Positions 1 to 11,642 of a DNA stretch of 64,000 bases are shown in pieces. The position numbers were made by a program, and so were the translations under genes. The notes below the pieces were generated by a model. The model searched no databases, had not been told where the DNA came from, and saw nothing but the letters and a program-made list of their open reading frames with translations. Position 1 is the stretch's first letter; every line of letters starts with the position of its first letter. This DNA comes from Catellatospora tritici (GTDB lineage Bacteria; Actinomycetota; Actinomycetes; Mycobacteriales; Micromonosporaceae), in contig NZ_JAHRCY010000014.1 of assembly GCF_019083965.1 (NCBI RefSeq), positions 63,940 to 127,939 on the forward strand, written 5' to 3'.

Positions 1-107
1 ACAGCCGCGCCCACCTGCGCGACTGTCTGATCACGATTCCGTGGGAGGGCCTGAAACTGTCGGCGGGCGACCCGGCCATCCCGGTGACGGTCGCCCCGAC
101 CGCGTGA
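1..107 (+). CDS. pncB: Probable nicotinate phosphoribosyltransferase, C-terminal end (partial)
   Basis: This is the last part of a gene that begins upstream of the window; the reading frame starting at base 3 runs to a TGA at 105-107. The visible 34 residues contain the segment LKLSAGDPAIPVTV, which resembles the conserved LSRGEPAIPT tail of nicotinate phosphoribosyltransferases, the enzyme that converts nicotinic acid and PRPP to nicotinate mononucleotide in NAD salvage. The next gene encodes nicotinamidase, which makes the substrate of that enzyme, and the two are commonly neighbours in actinobacteria. The call rests on this short tail and on context; the catalytic part is not visible. Confidence 0.6.
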   Translation, partial: SRAHLRDCLITIPWEGLKLSAGDPAIPVTVAPTA

Positions 108-182
108 CCGAGAGATCATTGCGCCGGTTGCGGCAGTGGAGCAGCATGGGTGCTGACCGAGGACGCTAGCGGGAGGCGGGCC

Positions 183-755
183 ATGACCCGGGCACTGATC
201 ATCGTCGACGTGCAGAACGACTTCTGCGAGGGCGGATCGCTGGCGGTGGCGGGCGGTGCGGCCGTGGCCGCGAACCTGTCCGCGAAGCTGTCGGACGACG
301 CCGCGGGCGAGCACCGCTGGCAGCACGTCGTGGCCACGCAGGACCACCACACCGACCCGGGCGACCACTTCGGCAACCCGCCGGACTACGCGTCGAGCTG
401 GCCGGTGCACTGCGTCGCCGACACGTTCGGCGCCGAGTTCCACCCCGAGCTGGACACCGACCGGGTCGAGGCGGTGTTCCGCAAGGGCGAGTACGCGGCG
501 GCCTACTCGGGGTTCGAGGGGCACACCGCCGGCGTCGGCCTGGCGACCTGGCTGCGCGAGCGCGACGTGACCGAAGTGGACGTCGTCGGCATCGCCACCG
601 ACCACTGTGTACGGGCGACCGCGCTCGACGCCGTCCGGGAGGGTTTCGACACCACCGTGGTGCTCGGGTACACCGCCGGCGTCGCTCCGGAGACGACAGA
701 GCGGGCCGTCGAAGAGCTCCGAGCTGCGGGTGTGCACCTGGTGGAGACCATTTAG
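183..755 (+). CDS. pncA: Nicotinamidase (isochorismatase-like hydrolase)
   Basis: A 190-residue cytoplasmic hydrolase that deamidates nicotinamide to nicotinic acid in the NAD salvage pathway. The cysteine-hydrolase triad is visible: Asp9 in IIVDVQNDF, Lys101 in FRKGEYAAAYSGF and Cys142 in ATDHCVRATALDA. The metal-site ligands are also in place: Asp54 and His56 in ATQDHH, His62, and His76 in WPVHCV. Length fits the family (about 186 residues in Mycobacterium). The ATG at 183 is preferred over an in-frame start at 150 because it is preceded by a purine-rich GGGAGG and gives the usual N-terminus. It follows the probable pncB end by about 75 bp, so the pair may form a salvage operon. Confidence 0.93.
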   Translation: MTRALIIVDVQNDFCEGGSLAVAGGAAVAANLSAKLSDDAAGEHRWQHVVATQDHHTDPGDHFGNPPDYASSWPVHCVADTFGAEFHPELDTDRVEAVFRKGEYAAAYSGFEGHTAGVGLATWLRERDVTEVDVVGIATDHCVRATALDAVREGFDTTVVLGYTAGVAPETTERAVEELRAAGVHLVETI

Positions 756-777
756 GTCCGGTTTTAGGTAGGGCCTA

Positions 778-792
778 TTCCTTTTTAAGGAA
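778..792. promoter_or_regulatory. Palindrome in the chitinase upstream region (candidate operator)
   Basis: TTCCTTTTTAAGGAA is a perfect 6-bp-arm inverted repeat with a 3-base centre, sitting 58 bp before the chitinase ATG in an AT-rich stretch (750-805) that stands out from the surrounding high-GC DNA. The AT-rich block continues as AAACTTAACTTATTG. Its position suggests a promoter/operator for the secreted chitinase; the regulator is unknown, and no DasR-like TGGTCTAGACCA site is seen. Confidence 0.4.
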
Positions 793-849
793 ACTTAACT
801 TATTGTTTGGCGCCATCGGGGGGACCGGCGTCAATCAATGAGGAGAACC

Positions 850-2502
<1,653 letters not shown>

Positions 2503-2522
2503 TCCAGCGAGGCCCGCTGAAC

Positions 2523-2562
2523 GGGGCCCCGGCCCGGACCGCGACGTCCGGACCGGGGCCCC
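2523..2562 (+). terminator. Hairpin terminator after the chitinase gene
   Basis: A GC-rich stem with arms of 17 bp (left arm starts GGGGCCCCGG, right arm ends CCGGGGCCCC, one mismatch) and a short GCGAC loop begins 20 bp after the chitinase stop. Only a short CCCTTT follows, as is common in high-GC actinobacteria. It separates the chitinase from the DNA glycosylase gene. Confidence 0.75.
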
Positions 2563-2586
2563 GCCCCTTTGCGGCAGTATGGGGGC

Positions 2587-3384
2587 ATGCCCGAGGGCGA
2601 CACCGTCTACAACACCGCGCAGGTGCTGCGCGAAGGGCTGGTCGGGCGCACCCTGACCGGCTCGCAGTTCCGGGTGCCGCAGCTGGCCACCATCGACCTG
2701 ACCGGCGCCGACGTCGTCGAATCGCTGAGCCGAGGCAAGCATCTGCTGCTGCGACTACGCACGGCGGGCGGCCGTGACCTGAGCCTCCACTCCCACCTGC
2801 GGATGGAGGGCGCCTGGCGGGTGTACGGCCCCGGCCAGCGCTGGAACGCCCGTCCCGCCCACACCATCCGCGTCGTGCTGCGGGCGGGCGACCGTACCGC
2901 CGTCGGCTTCCACCTGCACGACCTGTCGCTGGTGCCCACCGCGCAGGAGGAGCGCCTGGTCGGCCATCTCGGCCCCGACCTGCTCGGGCCGGACTGGGAC
3001 CCGGCCGAGGCGGTACGCCGCCTGACCCGCGACCCGGCCGCCCCTGTCGCGTCGGCGCTGCTCGACCAGCGCAACCTGGCCGGGATCGGCAACCTGTACA
3101 AGTGCGAGGTGCTGTTCCTGCGCGGCGTGTGGCCGTGGACCCCGATCGGCGACGTGCCCGACCTGCCCGGCCTGGTCGACCTGGCGCAGCGGCTGCTCGC
3201 CCACAACCGCGGCCGCTGGACGCAGACCACCACCGGCTCACTGCGCCGCGGCGAGACCAGCTACGTGTACGGCCGCCGCGCCCAGCCCTGCCGCAACTGC
3301 AACAGCCCCATCAGCAAGGACGGCGAGGGCGACCGCATCACCTACTGGTGCCCCCGCTGCCAGCCCTCCCCCACCCCGCATTGA
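2587..3384 (+). CDS. nei: DNA glycosylase/AP lyase, endonuclease VIII (Nei) type
   Basis: A 265-residue base-excision-repair enzyme of the Fpg/Nei family, removing oxidised pyrimidines and cutting the abasic site. The start is fixed by the catalytic N-terminus: after Met removal the chain begins Pro-Glu-Gly-Asp (MPEGDTVYN), the nucleophilic Pro and Glu of Nei proteins; the ATG at 2587 is the only one that provides it. Further marks are the helix-two-turn-helix LDQRNLAGIGNLYKCEVLF (about 159-177) and a C-terminal zinc finger with CRNC and CPRC pairs inside the last 35 residues. Asp at position 4 and the early sequence resemble mycobacterial Nei2 more than Fpg. It is probably a single-gene unit; an inverted-repeat element lies just downstream. 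Confidence 0.93.
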   Translation: MPEGDTVYNTAQVLREGLVGRTLTGSQFRVPQLATIDLTGADVVESLSRGKHLLLRLRTAGGRDLSLHSHLRMEGAWRVYGPGQRWNARPAHTIRVVLRAGDRTAVGFHLHDLSLVPTAQEERLVGHLGPDLLGPDWDPAEAVRRLTRDPAAPVASALLDQRNLAGIGNLYKCEVLFLRGVWPWTPIGDVPDLPGLVDLAQRLLAHNRGRWTQTTTGSLRRGETSYVYGRRAQPCRNCNSPISKDGEGDRITYWCPRCQPSPTPH

Positions 3385-3420
3385 GGTAAGGACGCGACGC
3401 CGACGGGCACGGGAGTAATG

Positions 3421-3484
3421 CTGCAGTTTCGGGGAAAGTGCACGAATCTTGGCGCGGATTCCAGCAGTTTCCCCGAAACTGCAG
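3421..3484. repeat. Inverted-repeat element, family 1, copy 1
   Basis: A 64-bp element with perfect 17-bp terminal arms CTGCAGTTTCGGGGAAA and its complement, enclosing a roughly 30-bp centre containing CACGAAT. Two more copies lie at 10664-10724 and 23087-23148. This copy sits between the converging nei and MFS transporter genes. It can form a long hairpin and may serve as a bidirectional terminator, or it may be a non-autonomous (REP/MITE-like) repeat. Confidence 0.85.
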
Positions 3485-3495
3485 CCGCCCCACGC

Positions 3496-3559
3496 CAGCG
3501 GCAGCGCGGCCCAGCGGCAGCGCGGCCCAGCGGCAGCGCGGCCCAGCGGCAGCGCGGCC
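3496..3559. repeat. Tandem repeat, four 16-bp units
   Basis: Four exact head-to-tail copies of CAGCGGCAGCGCGGCC stop 8 bp short of the stop codon of the convergent MFS gene and begin 12 bp after the family 1 inverted repeat. It is non-coding. A different tandem array also flanks another family 1 copy (23001-23086). Confidence 0.9.
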
Positions 3560-3567
3560 CGGCGCGA

Positions 3568-4839
3568 TCACGCGGACAGGCTCGGGGCGAGCTCGGCAGG
3601 CGTGTCGTGCTGCAGTAGCTCGGCGGGAACGACCGCAGGGGCAGGCTCGGCGGGAACGGAGGCGGGGGCAGGCTCCGCGGCGGAGCGCCAGAAGGGCAGC
3701 GCCCCAGCCAGGAGCAGCAGCGCGACCGCTCCGGCGGCGGCGAAGGCCCAGCCCGGACCGGCCGAGTCGATGATCGCCCCGGCGAACGGGGCGCCCGCGG
3801 CCACGCCGATGGTCAGCGCGGTGCCGTGCAGGCCCATCGCCTCGCCGCGCGAACCGGCCGGAACCCACGAGCTGAGCGTGTCGATGGTGGCCGACAGCGC
3901 CGGCGCGACCAGTACGCCCGACGGGATCAGGATCAGGCAGAGCGCCCACCAGGGCGCCCCGGCCGCCAGTCCGACCGGTACGGTGAGCGCGGCCAGGCCG
4001 CCCGCCAGCAGCGCCGGAGACACGTTGCGGTGCAGCGCTCCGTAGACGAAGCCGCCGATCAGCGAGTAGAGGCACCAGATCGCGATCACGACCCCGGCCC
4101 AGTTCTGCTGGCCGGATCCCTTCAGCACGGCGATCAGCGACAGGTCGGAGGCGGTCAGCACGAAGGTGAGCGACGCGGTCAGCGCGAACAGTGCGATCAC
4201 CCGTGGGCGCAGCCACTGGCGTCGCGGCACCGCGACCTCGGCCACGCCGTCCTCGGTCGGGGCCTGGGTCGGCGCGTTGAGCAGGATGAGCGCGAGCCCG
4301 GCCAGCACCACACCGAGGCCGACCGCGATCATGACCGGGCGGCTGCCGAAGTGGCTCACCGCCGCCACCGCCGCCGCCGGGGCGACCATGTATGACAGCT
4401 CGACCGCCATCGAGTCCAGCGCGAACCCGGGGCGGCGCTGGTCGGCCGGGACCATCGCGGCGAGGCTCTGCCGGACGATCGTGAACACGGGCAGCCCCAG
4501 CAGACCGGCGGTCACCGCGGCACCGAGCAGGGCCGCGTAGCCGAGCCTCGGCGCGGCCAGCCAGAACAGGGCCTGGGCGGTGGTGGTGATGATGAGGACG
4601 GGGCGCAGGCCGTACCGGTCGATCATGCGGCCGGTGATCGGCGAGCCGATCGCGGAGCCGATGGTGGACGCGGTGCCGACGAGGCCCGCCTGGGCGAAGC
4701 CGAGGCCGAGGGTGTTGACGACGTGCAGCGTCAGCACGATGCCGGTGGCGATGACCGGAATCCGAGCCACCAGCCCGACCAGCAGCAACGCGCGTACGCC
4801 GGGCAGGCCGAGAATCTTGCGGTAAGGCTCGATGGTCAT
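3568..4839 (-). CDS. Major facilitator superfamily transporter
   Basis: A 423-residue inner-membrane protein with about twelve hydrophobic helices and the arrangement of an MFS exporter. The loop between helices 2 and 3 carries a motif-A-like GSPITGRMIDRYGLRP. The ATG at 4839 is preferred to an in-frame start at 4899 because a good GGAGG lies 11 bases upstream and the shorter form begins at the usual MFS N-terminus (MTIEPYRKILGLPGVRALLL). The C-terminal tail is rich in Ala, Pro and Glu (roughly residues 390-420). No substrate can be named: the gene stands alone, with no adjacent regulator or biosynthetic gene. Sugar-efflux or drug-export types are both possible. Confidence 0.88.
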   Translation of the reverse strand: MTIEPYRKILGLPGVRALLLVGLVARIPVIATGIVLTLHVVNTLGLGFAQAGLVGTASTIGSAIGSPITGRMIDRYGLRPVLIITTTAQALFWLAAPRLGYAALLGAAVTAGLLGLPVFTIVRQSLAAMVPADQRRPGFALDSMAVELSYMVAPAAAVAAVSHFGSRPVMIAVGLGVVLAGLALILLNAPTQAPTEDGVAEVAVPRRQWLRPRVIALFALTASLTFVLTASDLSLIAVLKGSGQQNWAGVVIAIWCLYSLIGGFVYGALHRNVSPALLAGGLAALTVPVGLAAGAPWWALCLILIPSGVLVAPALSATIDTLSSWVPAGSRGEAMGLHGTALTIGVAAGAPFAGAIIDSAGPGWAFAAAGAVALLLLAGALPFWRSAAEPAPASVPAEPAPAVVPAELLQHDTPAELAPSLSA

Positions 4840-4950
4840 TGCGGTTGTTACCTCCAGCCGACCATGGTGCCTGACCCCACCGACATCGGGGCAATCCATT
4901 TACCAGGTGAACTGGAGTAATCCCCATCACGTCGACCCGCGACGGTCGGC

Positions 4951-5005
4951 GTTGAGAAGGGGCCCTTCCTCTACCTAAAGCGATAAGCAGGGGCCCTTCC
5001 TTACC
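4951..5005. repeat. Inverted-repeat element, family 3, copy 1
   Basis: A 55-bp element with inverted arms GGGGCCCTTCCT / AGGGGCCCTTCCTTACC around a centre with AAAGCGATAA. A copy of opposite orientation lies inside fdhD at 9946-10001. Sequences of this GGGCCCTTC type are, as far as I recall, abundant between genes in Micromonosporaceae genomes. Here it lies upstream of the MFS gene and downstream of ctaD. Confidence 0.85.
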
Positions 5006-5016
5006 GCGCAACGAGC

Positions 5017-5054
5017 GAGGGCGGGGTGGCTGCGTACGCAGCCACCCCGCCCTC
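5017..5054 (-). terminator. Terminator of ctaD (perfect 38-bp palindrome)
   Basis: A perfect palindrome with 19-bp arms (GAGGGCGGGGTGGCTGCGT and its complement) starts about 30 bp beyond the ctaD stop on the minus strand. Such uninterrupted GC-rich stems without a U tract are typical of actinobacterial terminators. It is symmetric, so it would act in both directions. Confidence 0.8.
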
Positions 5055-5086
5055 AGCTCAGCGCGCTCAGTAAGCGCGCCCACAAA

Positions 5087-6811
5087 CTAAACCTCGTGCT
5101 CCCCGCCCTGCCGCCCGTGCGAGTAGCTGGGCGCCTCGATAACCGGAGCCTTCGTACCCGTGCTCACCGCCAGGTGCGGGAACTTGGCGTCGAACGCGGG
5201 CCGCTCGGAGCGGATGCGCGGCATGCTGTCGAAGTTGCGCAGCGGCGGCGGGCAGCTGGTGGCCCACTCGAGCGAGTTGCCGTGGCCCCACGGGTCGTCC
5301 ACGGTCACGATCGGACCGGTCCGGTAGGACTTCCACACGTTGTAGATGAACGGCAGCGTGGAGGCGCCCAGGATGAACGCGCCGACGGTGGAGAACCCGT
5401 TCAGGAAGGTGAAGTCGTCCGAGGGCAGGTAGTCGGCGTACCGGCGGGGCATGCCCTCGGCGCCGAGCCAGTGCTGCACCAGGAAGGTGGCGTTGAAGCC
5501 GATGAAGGTCAGCCAGAAGTGGACCTTGCCCAGCTTCTCGTCCATCATCCGCCCGAACATCTTCGGGAACCAGAAGTAGATGCCCGAGTACACGGCGAAC
5601 ACGATGGTGCCGAAGAGCACGTAGTGGAAGTGCGCCACGACGAAGTACGAGTCCGACACCTGGAAGTCGATCGGCGGGCTGGCCAGCAGCACGCCCGACA
5701 GGCCGCCGAAGAGGAAGGTCACCAGGAAGCCGAGGGCGAACAGCATCGGTGTCTCGAAGGTGATCTGGCCGCGCCACATGGTGCCGATCCAGTTGAAGAA
5801 CTTCATGCCGGTGGGTACGGCGATGAGGAAGCTCAGGAACGAGAAGAACGGCAGCAGCACCTGGCCGGTGGCGAACATGTGGTGCGCCCACACGCTCATC
5901 GACAGCGCGGCGATCATCAGGGTCGCGGCGACCAGACCGGTGTAACCGAAGATCGGCTTGCGGCTGAAGACCGGGATGACCTCGGAGATGATGCCGAAGA
6001 ACGGCAACGCGACGATGTACACCTCGGGGTGGCCGAAGAACCAGAAGAGGTGCTGCCACAGCATCGGGCCGCCGGTGGCGGGGTCGAAGACGTGGGCGCC
6101 GAGGCGCCGGTCGGCCAGCAGGGCCAGCAGCGCGGCGGCCAGCAGCGGGAAGACCATGATCACCAGGAGGCTGGTGACGAGGATGTTCCACGTCATGATC
6201 GACATACGGAACATCGTCATGCCGGGCGCGCGCAGGGTCAGGATCGTGGTGATCATGTTGACCGCGCCGAGGATGGTGCCCAGACCCGACAGCACCAGGC
6301 CCGCGATCCACATGTCCGCGCCGATGCCGGGCGAGTTGATCGCGTCGTTGAGCGGCGCGTACGCGAACCAGCCGAAGTCCGCGGCACCGCCCGGCGTGAT
6401 GAACCCCGCGGTGGCCAGGCTCGCCCCGAACAGGTACAGCCAGTACGCGAAGGAGTTCAGGCGCGGGAACGACACGTCGGGTGCGCCGATCTGGATCGGC
6501 ACCACGTAGTTCGCGAACGCGAACACGATCGGCGTCGCGAAGAACAGCAGCATGATCGTGCCGTGCATGGTGAACAGCTGGTTGTACTGCTCCGGGGTCA
6601 GGAACTGCATCCCCGGCTGCGCCAGCTCGGCGCGCATCAGCAGCGCCAGCAGGCCACCGATCAGGAAGAACACGAAGGCGGTGACCATATACATGATCCC
6701 GATCTGCTTCGCGTCCGTGGTACGCAGCAGTCGCGCGATCGCCGAACCCTTGATCTGCTTTCGCACGGGGTAGGGCCGCGTCGCGATCGGCTGCGGTGCG
6801 ACGGTGGTCAC
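5087..6811 (-). CDS. ctaD: Cytochrome c oxidase subunit I (aa3-type)
   Basis: A 574-residue, twelve-helix core subunit of the respiratory terminal oxidase, which reduces O2 to water and pumps protons. The heme-copper signatures are present: the low-spin heme ligand His83 in FTMHGTIMLLFF, the CuB His-Tyr pair in FWFFGHPEVYIVAL, the CuB pair in WAHHMF, and the heme ligands in VAHFHYVLFG. The K-channel and D-channel regions look intact. The GTG at 6811 is supported by AGGAGG six bases upstream. Subunits II and III are not in this window, so this is a detached ctaD, as in other actinobacteria. A perfect palindromic terminator follows. Confidence 0.97.
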   Translation of the reverse strand: MTTVAPQPIATRPYPVRKQIKGSAIARLLRTTDAKQIGIMYMVTAFVFFLIGGLLALLMRAELAQPGMQFLTPEQYNQLFTMHGTIMLLFFATPIVFAFANYVVPIQIGAPDVSFPRLNSFAYWLYLFGASLATAGFITPGGAADFGWFAYAPLNDAINSPGIGADMWIAGLVLSGLGTILGAVNMITTILTLRAPGMTMFRMSIMTWNILVTSLLVIMVFPLLAAALLALLADRRLGAHVFDPATGGPMLWQHLFWFFGHPEVYIVALPFFGIISEVIPVFSRKPIFGYTGLVAATLMIAALSMSVWAHHMFATGQVLLPFFSFLSFLIAVPTGMKFFNWIGTMWRGQITFETPMLFALGFLVTFLFGGLSGVLLASPPIDFQVSDSYFVVAHFHYVLFGTIVFAVYSGIYFWFPKMFGRMMDEKLGKVHFWLTFIGFNATFLVQHWLGAEGMPRRYADYLPSDDFTFLNGFSTVGAFILGASTLPFIYNVWKSYRTGPIVTVDDPWGHGNSLEWATSCPPPLRNFDSMPRIRSERPAFDAKFPHLAVSTGTKAPVIEAPSYSHGRQGGEHEV

Positions 6812-7013
6812 GTGTGGCCTCCTGTGGCTGGCCCGGCCGCCACGACGCCTGCGCGCCGCCGCCCGGATTGATCAGTTGAGGCGTACCTCGGAGGCAGAAT
6901 AATCCTTCGCAGGTGGCCAGGGAGCGCGGGGTGCACCTAGCCGCGCCGAACGGTGTAAGTTGGCGGCCCGGTCACGCGGGCCGGGCCGCCGTTCACGTTC
7001 GGCGGGCCGCTGG

Positions 7014-7304
7014 TCAGCGGGTGCCCGCCGCGGCGCTGAGATTGAGCGAGATCGCACCCGCCGCCACCGCGGCCAGCACCAGCAGCACCACGCCCCAGGC
7101 GATCAGCCGGTCGGCCGCGCTGATGCGGTGCAGCCAGCGGGTGAACCGGCTGCCCGCGACCACGGCCGTGCCGCCCAGCGGGTCGGTGGTGACCGCGGTC
7201 GCACCCGGATCGGGGGTGAGTGTCTTCACGACGGTCACCGTCGCACCGGCCAGAATCAGCAGTGTCCCGAGTACGGCCAGCAGACCGGCGATCCAGTCCT
7301 TCAT
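7014..7304 (-). CDS. Small two-helix membrane protein of unknown function
   Basis: A 96-residue protein with two predicted membrane segments, about residues 5-27 (IAGLLAVLGTLLILAGATVTVV) and 66-90 (RLIAWGVVLLVLAAVAAGAISL), separated by a polar Gly/Thr/Pro-rich loop. The ATG at 7304 is preceded by GGGGAGGA, a strong ribosome binding site; a much longer antisense frame extends through it but is a shadow of the molybdoenzyme gene. It starts about 115 bp from the divergent formate-dehydrogenase-like gene. I do not recognise a family, so only a membrane location can be inferred. Confidence 0.65.
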   Translation of the reverse strand: MKDWIAGLLAVLGTLLILAGATVTVVKTLTPDPGATAVTTDPLGGTAVVAGSRFTRWLHRISAADRLIAWGVVLLVLAAVAAGAISLNLSAAAGTR

Positions 7305-7418
7305 CGATCGTCCTCCCCAGGGGATGGGATCGCACCGGCCGGGGTGCCGGTGTGACCGCCACAGGCTAGACGCCGACCGGCGGCTACGCACCGCGAGAAA
7401 CGTGAGAGGGTCATAGGT

Positions 7419-9688
<2,270 letters not shown>

Positions 9689-9689
<1 letters not shown>

Positions 9690-10600
9690 TGGGCCGGGCC
9701 AGCGACCGCCGCACCGTCACCCGGATCGACCTGTCCGGCTCGTCCGCGCGCCGCCAGGACATGCTGGCCGCCGAGGAGCCGCTGGAGATCCGGGTCGGTC
9801 ACCGCGGCCGCCCCCGCCGTCCACTGGCCGTCACCATGCGTACCCCCGGCGACGAACTCGACCTGGCGCTCGGCTTCCTGCTCACCGAAGGTGTGATCAC
9901 GTCGCCCAGCGACGTGATCACCGCCCAGCTCTGCGCCGGCCCCGAGGTAAGGAAGGGCCCCCTGTTATCGCTTTCCGTAGGTGAAGGGCCCGTTCTTAAC
10001 CTCGCGGAGCAGGAGACGGAGCAGAGCGGCGGATACAACGTGGTGGACGTCGTGCTGGCTGATCACGTGCCGGAGCCGCAGGCGGGGGTGGAGCGCAACT
10101 TCTACACCACCAGCTCGTGCGGCGTATGCGGCAAGGCCAGCATCGACGCCATCCGGGTCCGTTCGCGGCACGACGTGACCGCCGATCCGCTGCTCCTGGC
10201 CGCCTCGGTGCTCGCCGAGCTGCCCGACCGGCTGCGGAAGGCGCAGCGGACCTTCGAGCGCACCGGCGGCCTGCACGCGGCCGGGCTGTTCACCACCGCC
10301 GGGGAACTGGTCAGCGTGCGCGAGGACGTGGGGCGGCACAACGCCGTCGACAAGGTGATCGGCGCGGCGCTGCAGGCCGGGCGGCTGCCGTTGGCCGGGC
10401 ACGTGCTGCTGGTCTCCGGCCGGGCCAGCTTCGAGCTGACCCAGAAGGCGTGGCTGGCCGGAATCCCGGTGCTGGCGGCGGTGTCGGCGCCGAGCACGCT
10501 CGCCGTCGACCTGGCCGAGGAGGCCGGTATGACCCTGGTCGGCTTCCTGCGCGGCCAGACCATGAACGTCTACACCCGCCCCGACCGCATCCTCCCCTGA
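9689..10600 (+). CDS. fdhD: FdhD sulfurtransferase for formate dehydrogenase, with repeat-derived insert
   Basis: A 303-residue protein that moves sulfur from a cysteine desulfurase to the molybdenum cofactor of formate-dehydrogenase-type enzymes. The conserved redox pair is in SSCGVCGKAS, and YNVVDVVL, REDVGRHNAVDKV and VSGRASFELTQKA are standard FdhD segments. Its ATG overlaps the preceding stop codon. Oddly, residues about 87-105 (VRKGPLLSLSVGEGPVLNL) are encoded by a copy of the family 3 intergenic repeat (9946-10001); the insert keeps the frame and lies between the GVITSPSDV and YNVVDVVL segments, where related proteins have a short variable loop. The protein may therefore still work. 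The molybdoenzyme gene just upstream is the obvious client. Confidence 0.9.
9946..10001. repeat. Inverted-repeat element, family 3, copy 2, inside fdhD
   Basis: A 56-bp element that, read on the minus strand, aligns nearly end to end with the intergenic copy at 4951-5005, including AAAGCGATAA and CAGGGGGCCCTTCCTTACC. It lies wholly within the fdhD coding frame and contributes about 19 codons without a stop. Confidence 0.85.
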
Positions 10601-10663
10601 CCACCCGCCCCTTCCCACGCCGCCGCGCCGCTGGGGGTCGCGCCGCCCCGCGACACTGGAGGG

Positions 10664-10724
10664 TGCAGTTTCGGGAAACAGCACGAAAGCGGGCCAAGAT
10701 TCCTGCACTTTCCCCGAAACTGCA
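10664..10724. repeat. Inverted-repeat element, family 1, copy 2
   Basis: A 61-bp element with arms TGCAGTTTCGGGAAA and TTTCCCCGAAACTGCA, slightly diverged from the copies at 3421 and 23087. It lies between the converging fdhD and Nudix genes, so it could end transcription from both sides. Confidence 0.8.
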
Positions 10725-10740
10725 GGGTGGGTCCGCGCGG

Positions 10741-11529
10741 TCAGGTGTGTGCGGGGGCGTAGGAGCCGTCCGGCGCGACGGACCACCGGCGGCCCGGACC
10801 CTCGTCGACCAGGGCGGACGTGTCCGCCAGGCGGCACAGCCGGGTGGCGAGCTCCAGCTCGCTGGCGCCGGTGACCCGGGCCAGCGCGTCCCCGGCGACC
10901 AGTACGACGGCGGCGGGCTCCAGCCGCAACACCACCCGCGGCGGCGGCCCGGCCGACTCCTCGGCGGATCCGATGGACACGTCCTCGACGCCGTACGCCT
11001 CGGCCAGGGCGGCACGCAGGCGTTCCGGCGAGGCGTCCGGGGCGAAACAGAGGCGGTACGCCGCCCGCCCGTGCTGGGCCGCCTGCCCGACCCGGTCCAC
11101 CCCCTCGGCCAGGTAGGCGCGCAGCACCTCGGGTTGCAGGTTCAGCGCCGCCAGCGCGGACAGGGTGAACGGCACCCGGTCCACGTCGTAGGTGCCCTTG
11201 GCCGGGTTGGCGAACTCGGTGCCGTACCGGTTGGCGGGGTCCATCGAGACCAGGCGGCAGGCGTAGAGGTGGTGCCGGATCAGGCGGCCGTCAGGGCTGG
11301 GGCTGTCCCGGAAGGTCAGCGGCACCGGCGGGGTCACCACCGCGCGCAGCTCCTCGTCCAGTTCGCGCAGCAGCGCCGCCATCAGCGAGGCGTCGTGCTT
11401 GTCGCGGCCACCGCCGGGCGTCACCCAGTATGGCTGGTCCAGTTCGGGGCGGGTGCGGCGGAGCAGGATCAGCTCCGGTCCGTCGAGCAGGAGCGCGCTG
11501 ACCCGATCCCGATCCGGTACCGCCACCAT
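10741..11529 (-). CDS. Nudix hydrolase
   Basis: A 262-residue protein whose first half is a Nudix fold, the family that cleaves nucleoside diphosphates linked to another moiety. The Nudix box is readable as GGGRDKHDASLMAALLRELDEEL, with the metal-binding RELDEEL core; the usual Gly after EE is replaced by Leu, a tolerated change. The C-terminal half (about 140-262) matches no family I know and may bind a substrate or partner. ATG is at 11529. The gene converges on fdhD and has its own promoter region shared with the divergent kinase-like gene at 11643. Substrate is unknown. Confidence 0.75.
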   Translation of the reverse strand: MVAVPDRDRVSALLLDGPELILLRRTRPELDQPYWVTPGGGRDKHDASLMAALLRELDEELRAVVTPPVPLTFRDSPSPDGRLIRHHLYACRLVSMDPANRYGTEFANPAKGTYDVDRVPFTLSALAALNLQPEVLRAYLAEGVDRVGQAAQHGRAAYRLCFAPDASPERLRAALAEAYGVEDVSIGSAEESAGPPPRVVLRLEPAAVVLVAGDALARVTGASELELATRLCRLADTSALVDEGPGRRWSVAPDGSYAPAHT

Positions 11530-11642
11530 GGCACCAGCCTGACCGGTCGCCGGGCCGCTTGTCGACCCGCCCCCGACGTGGTTGAGTCTGCGCCAGCACT
11601 TATAGCGCCCCGGTAACCGTCACCGTCACTGGAGTGATCACC

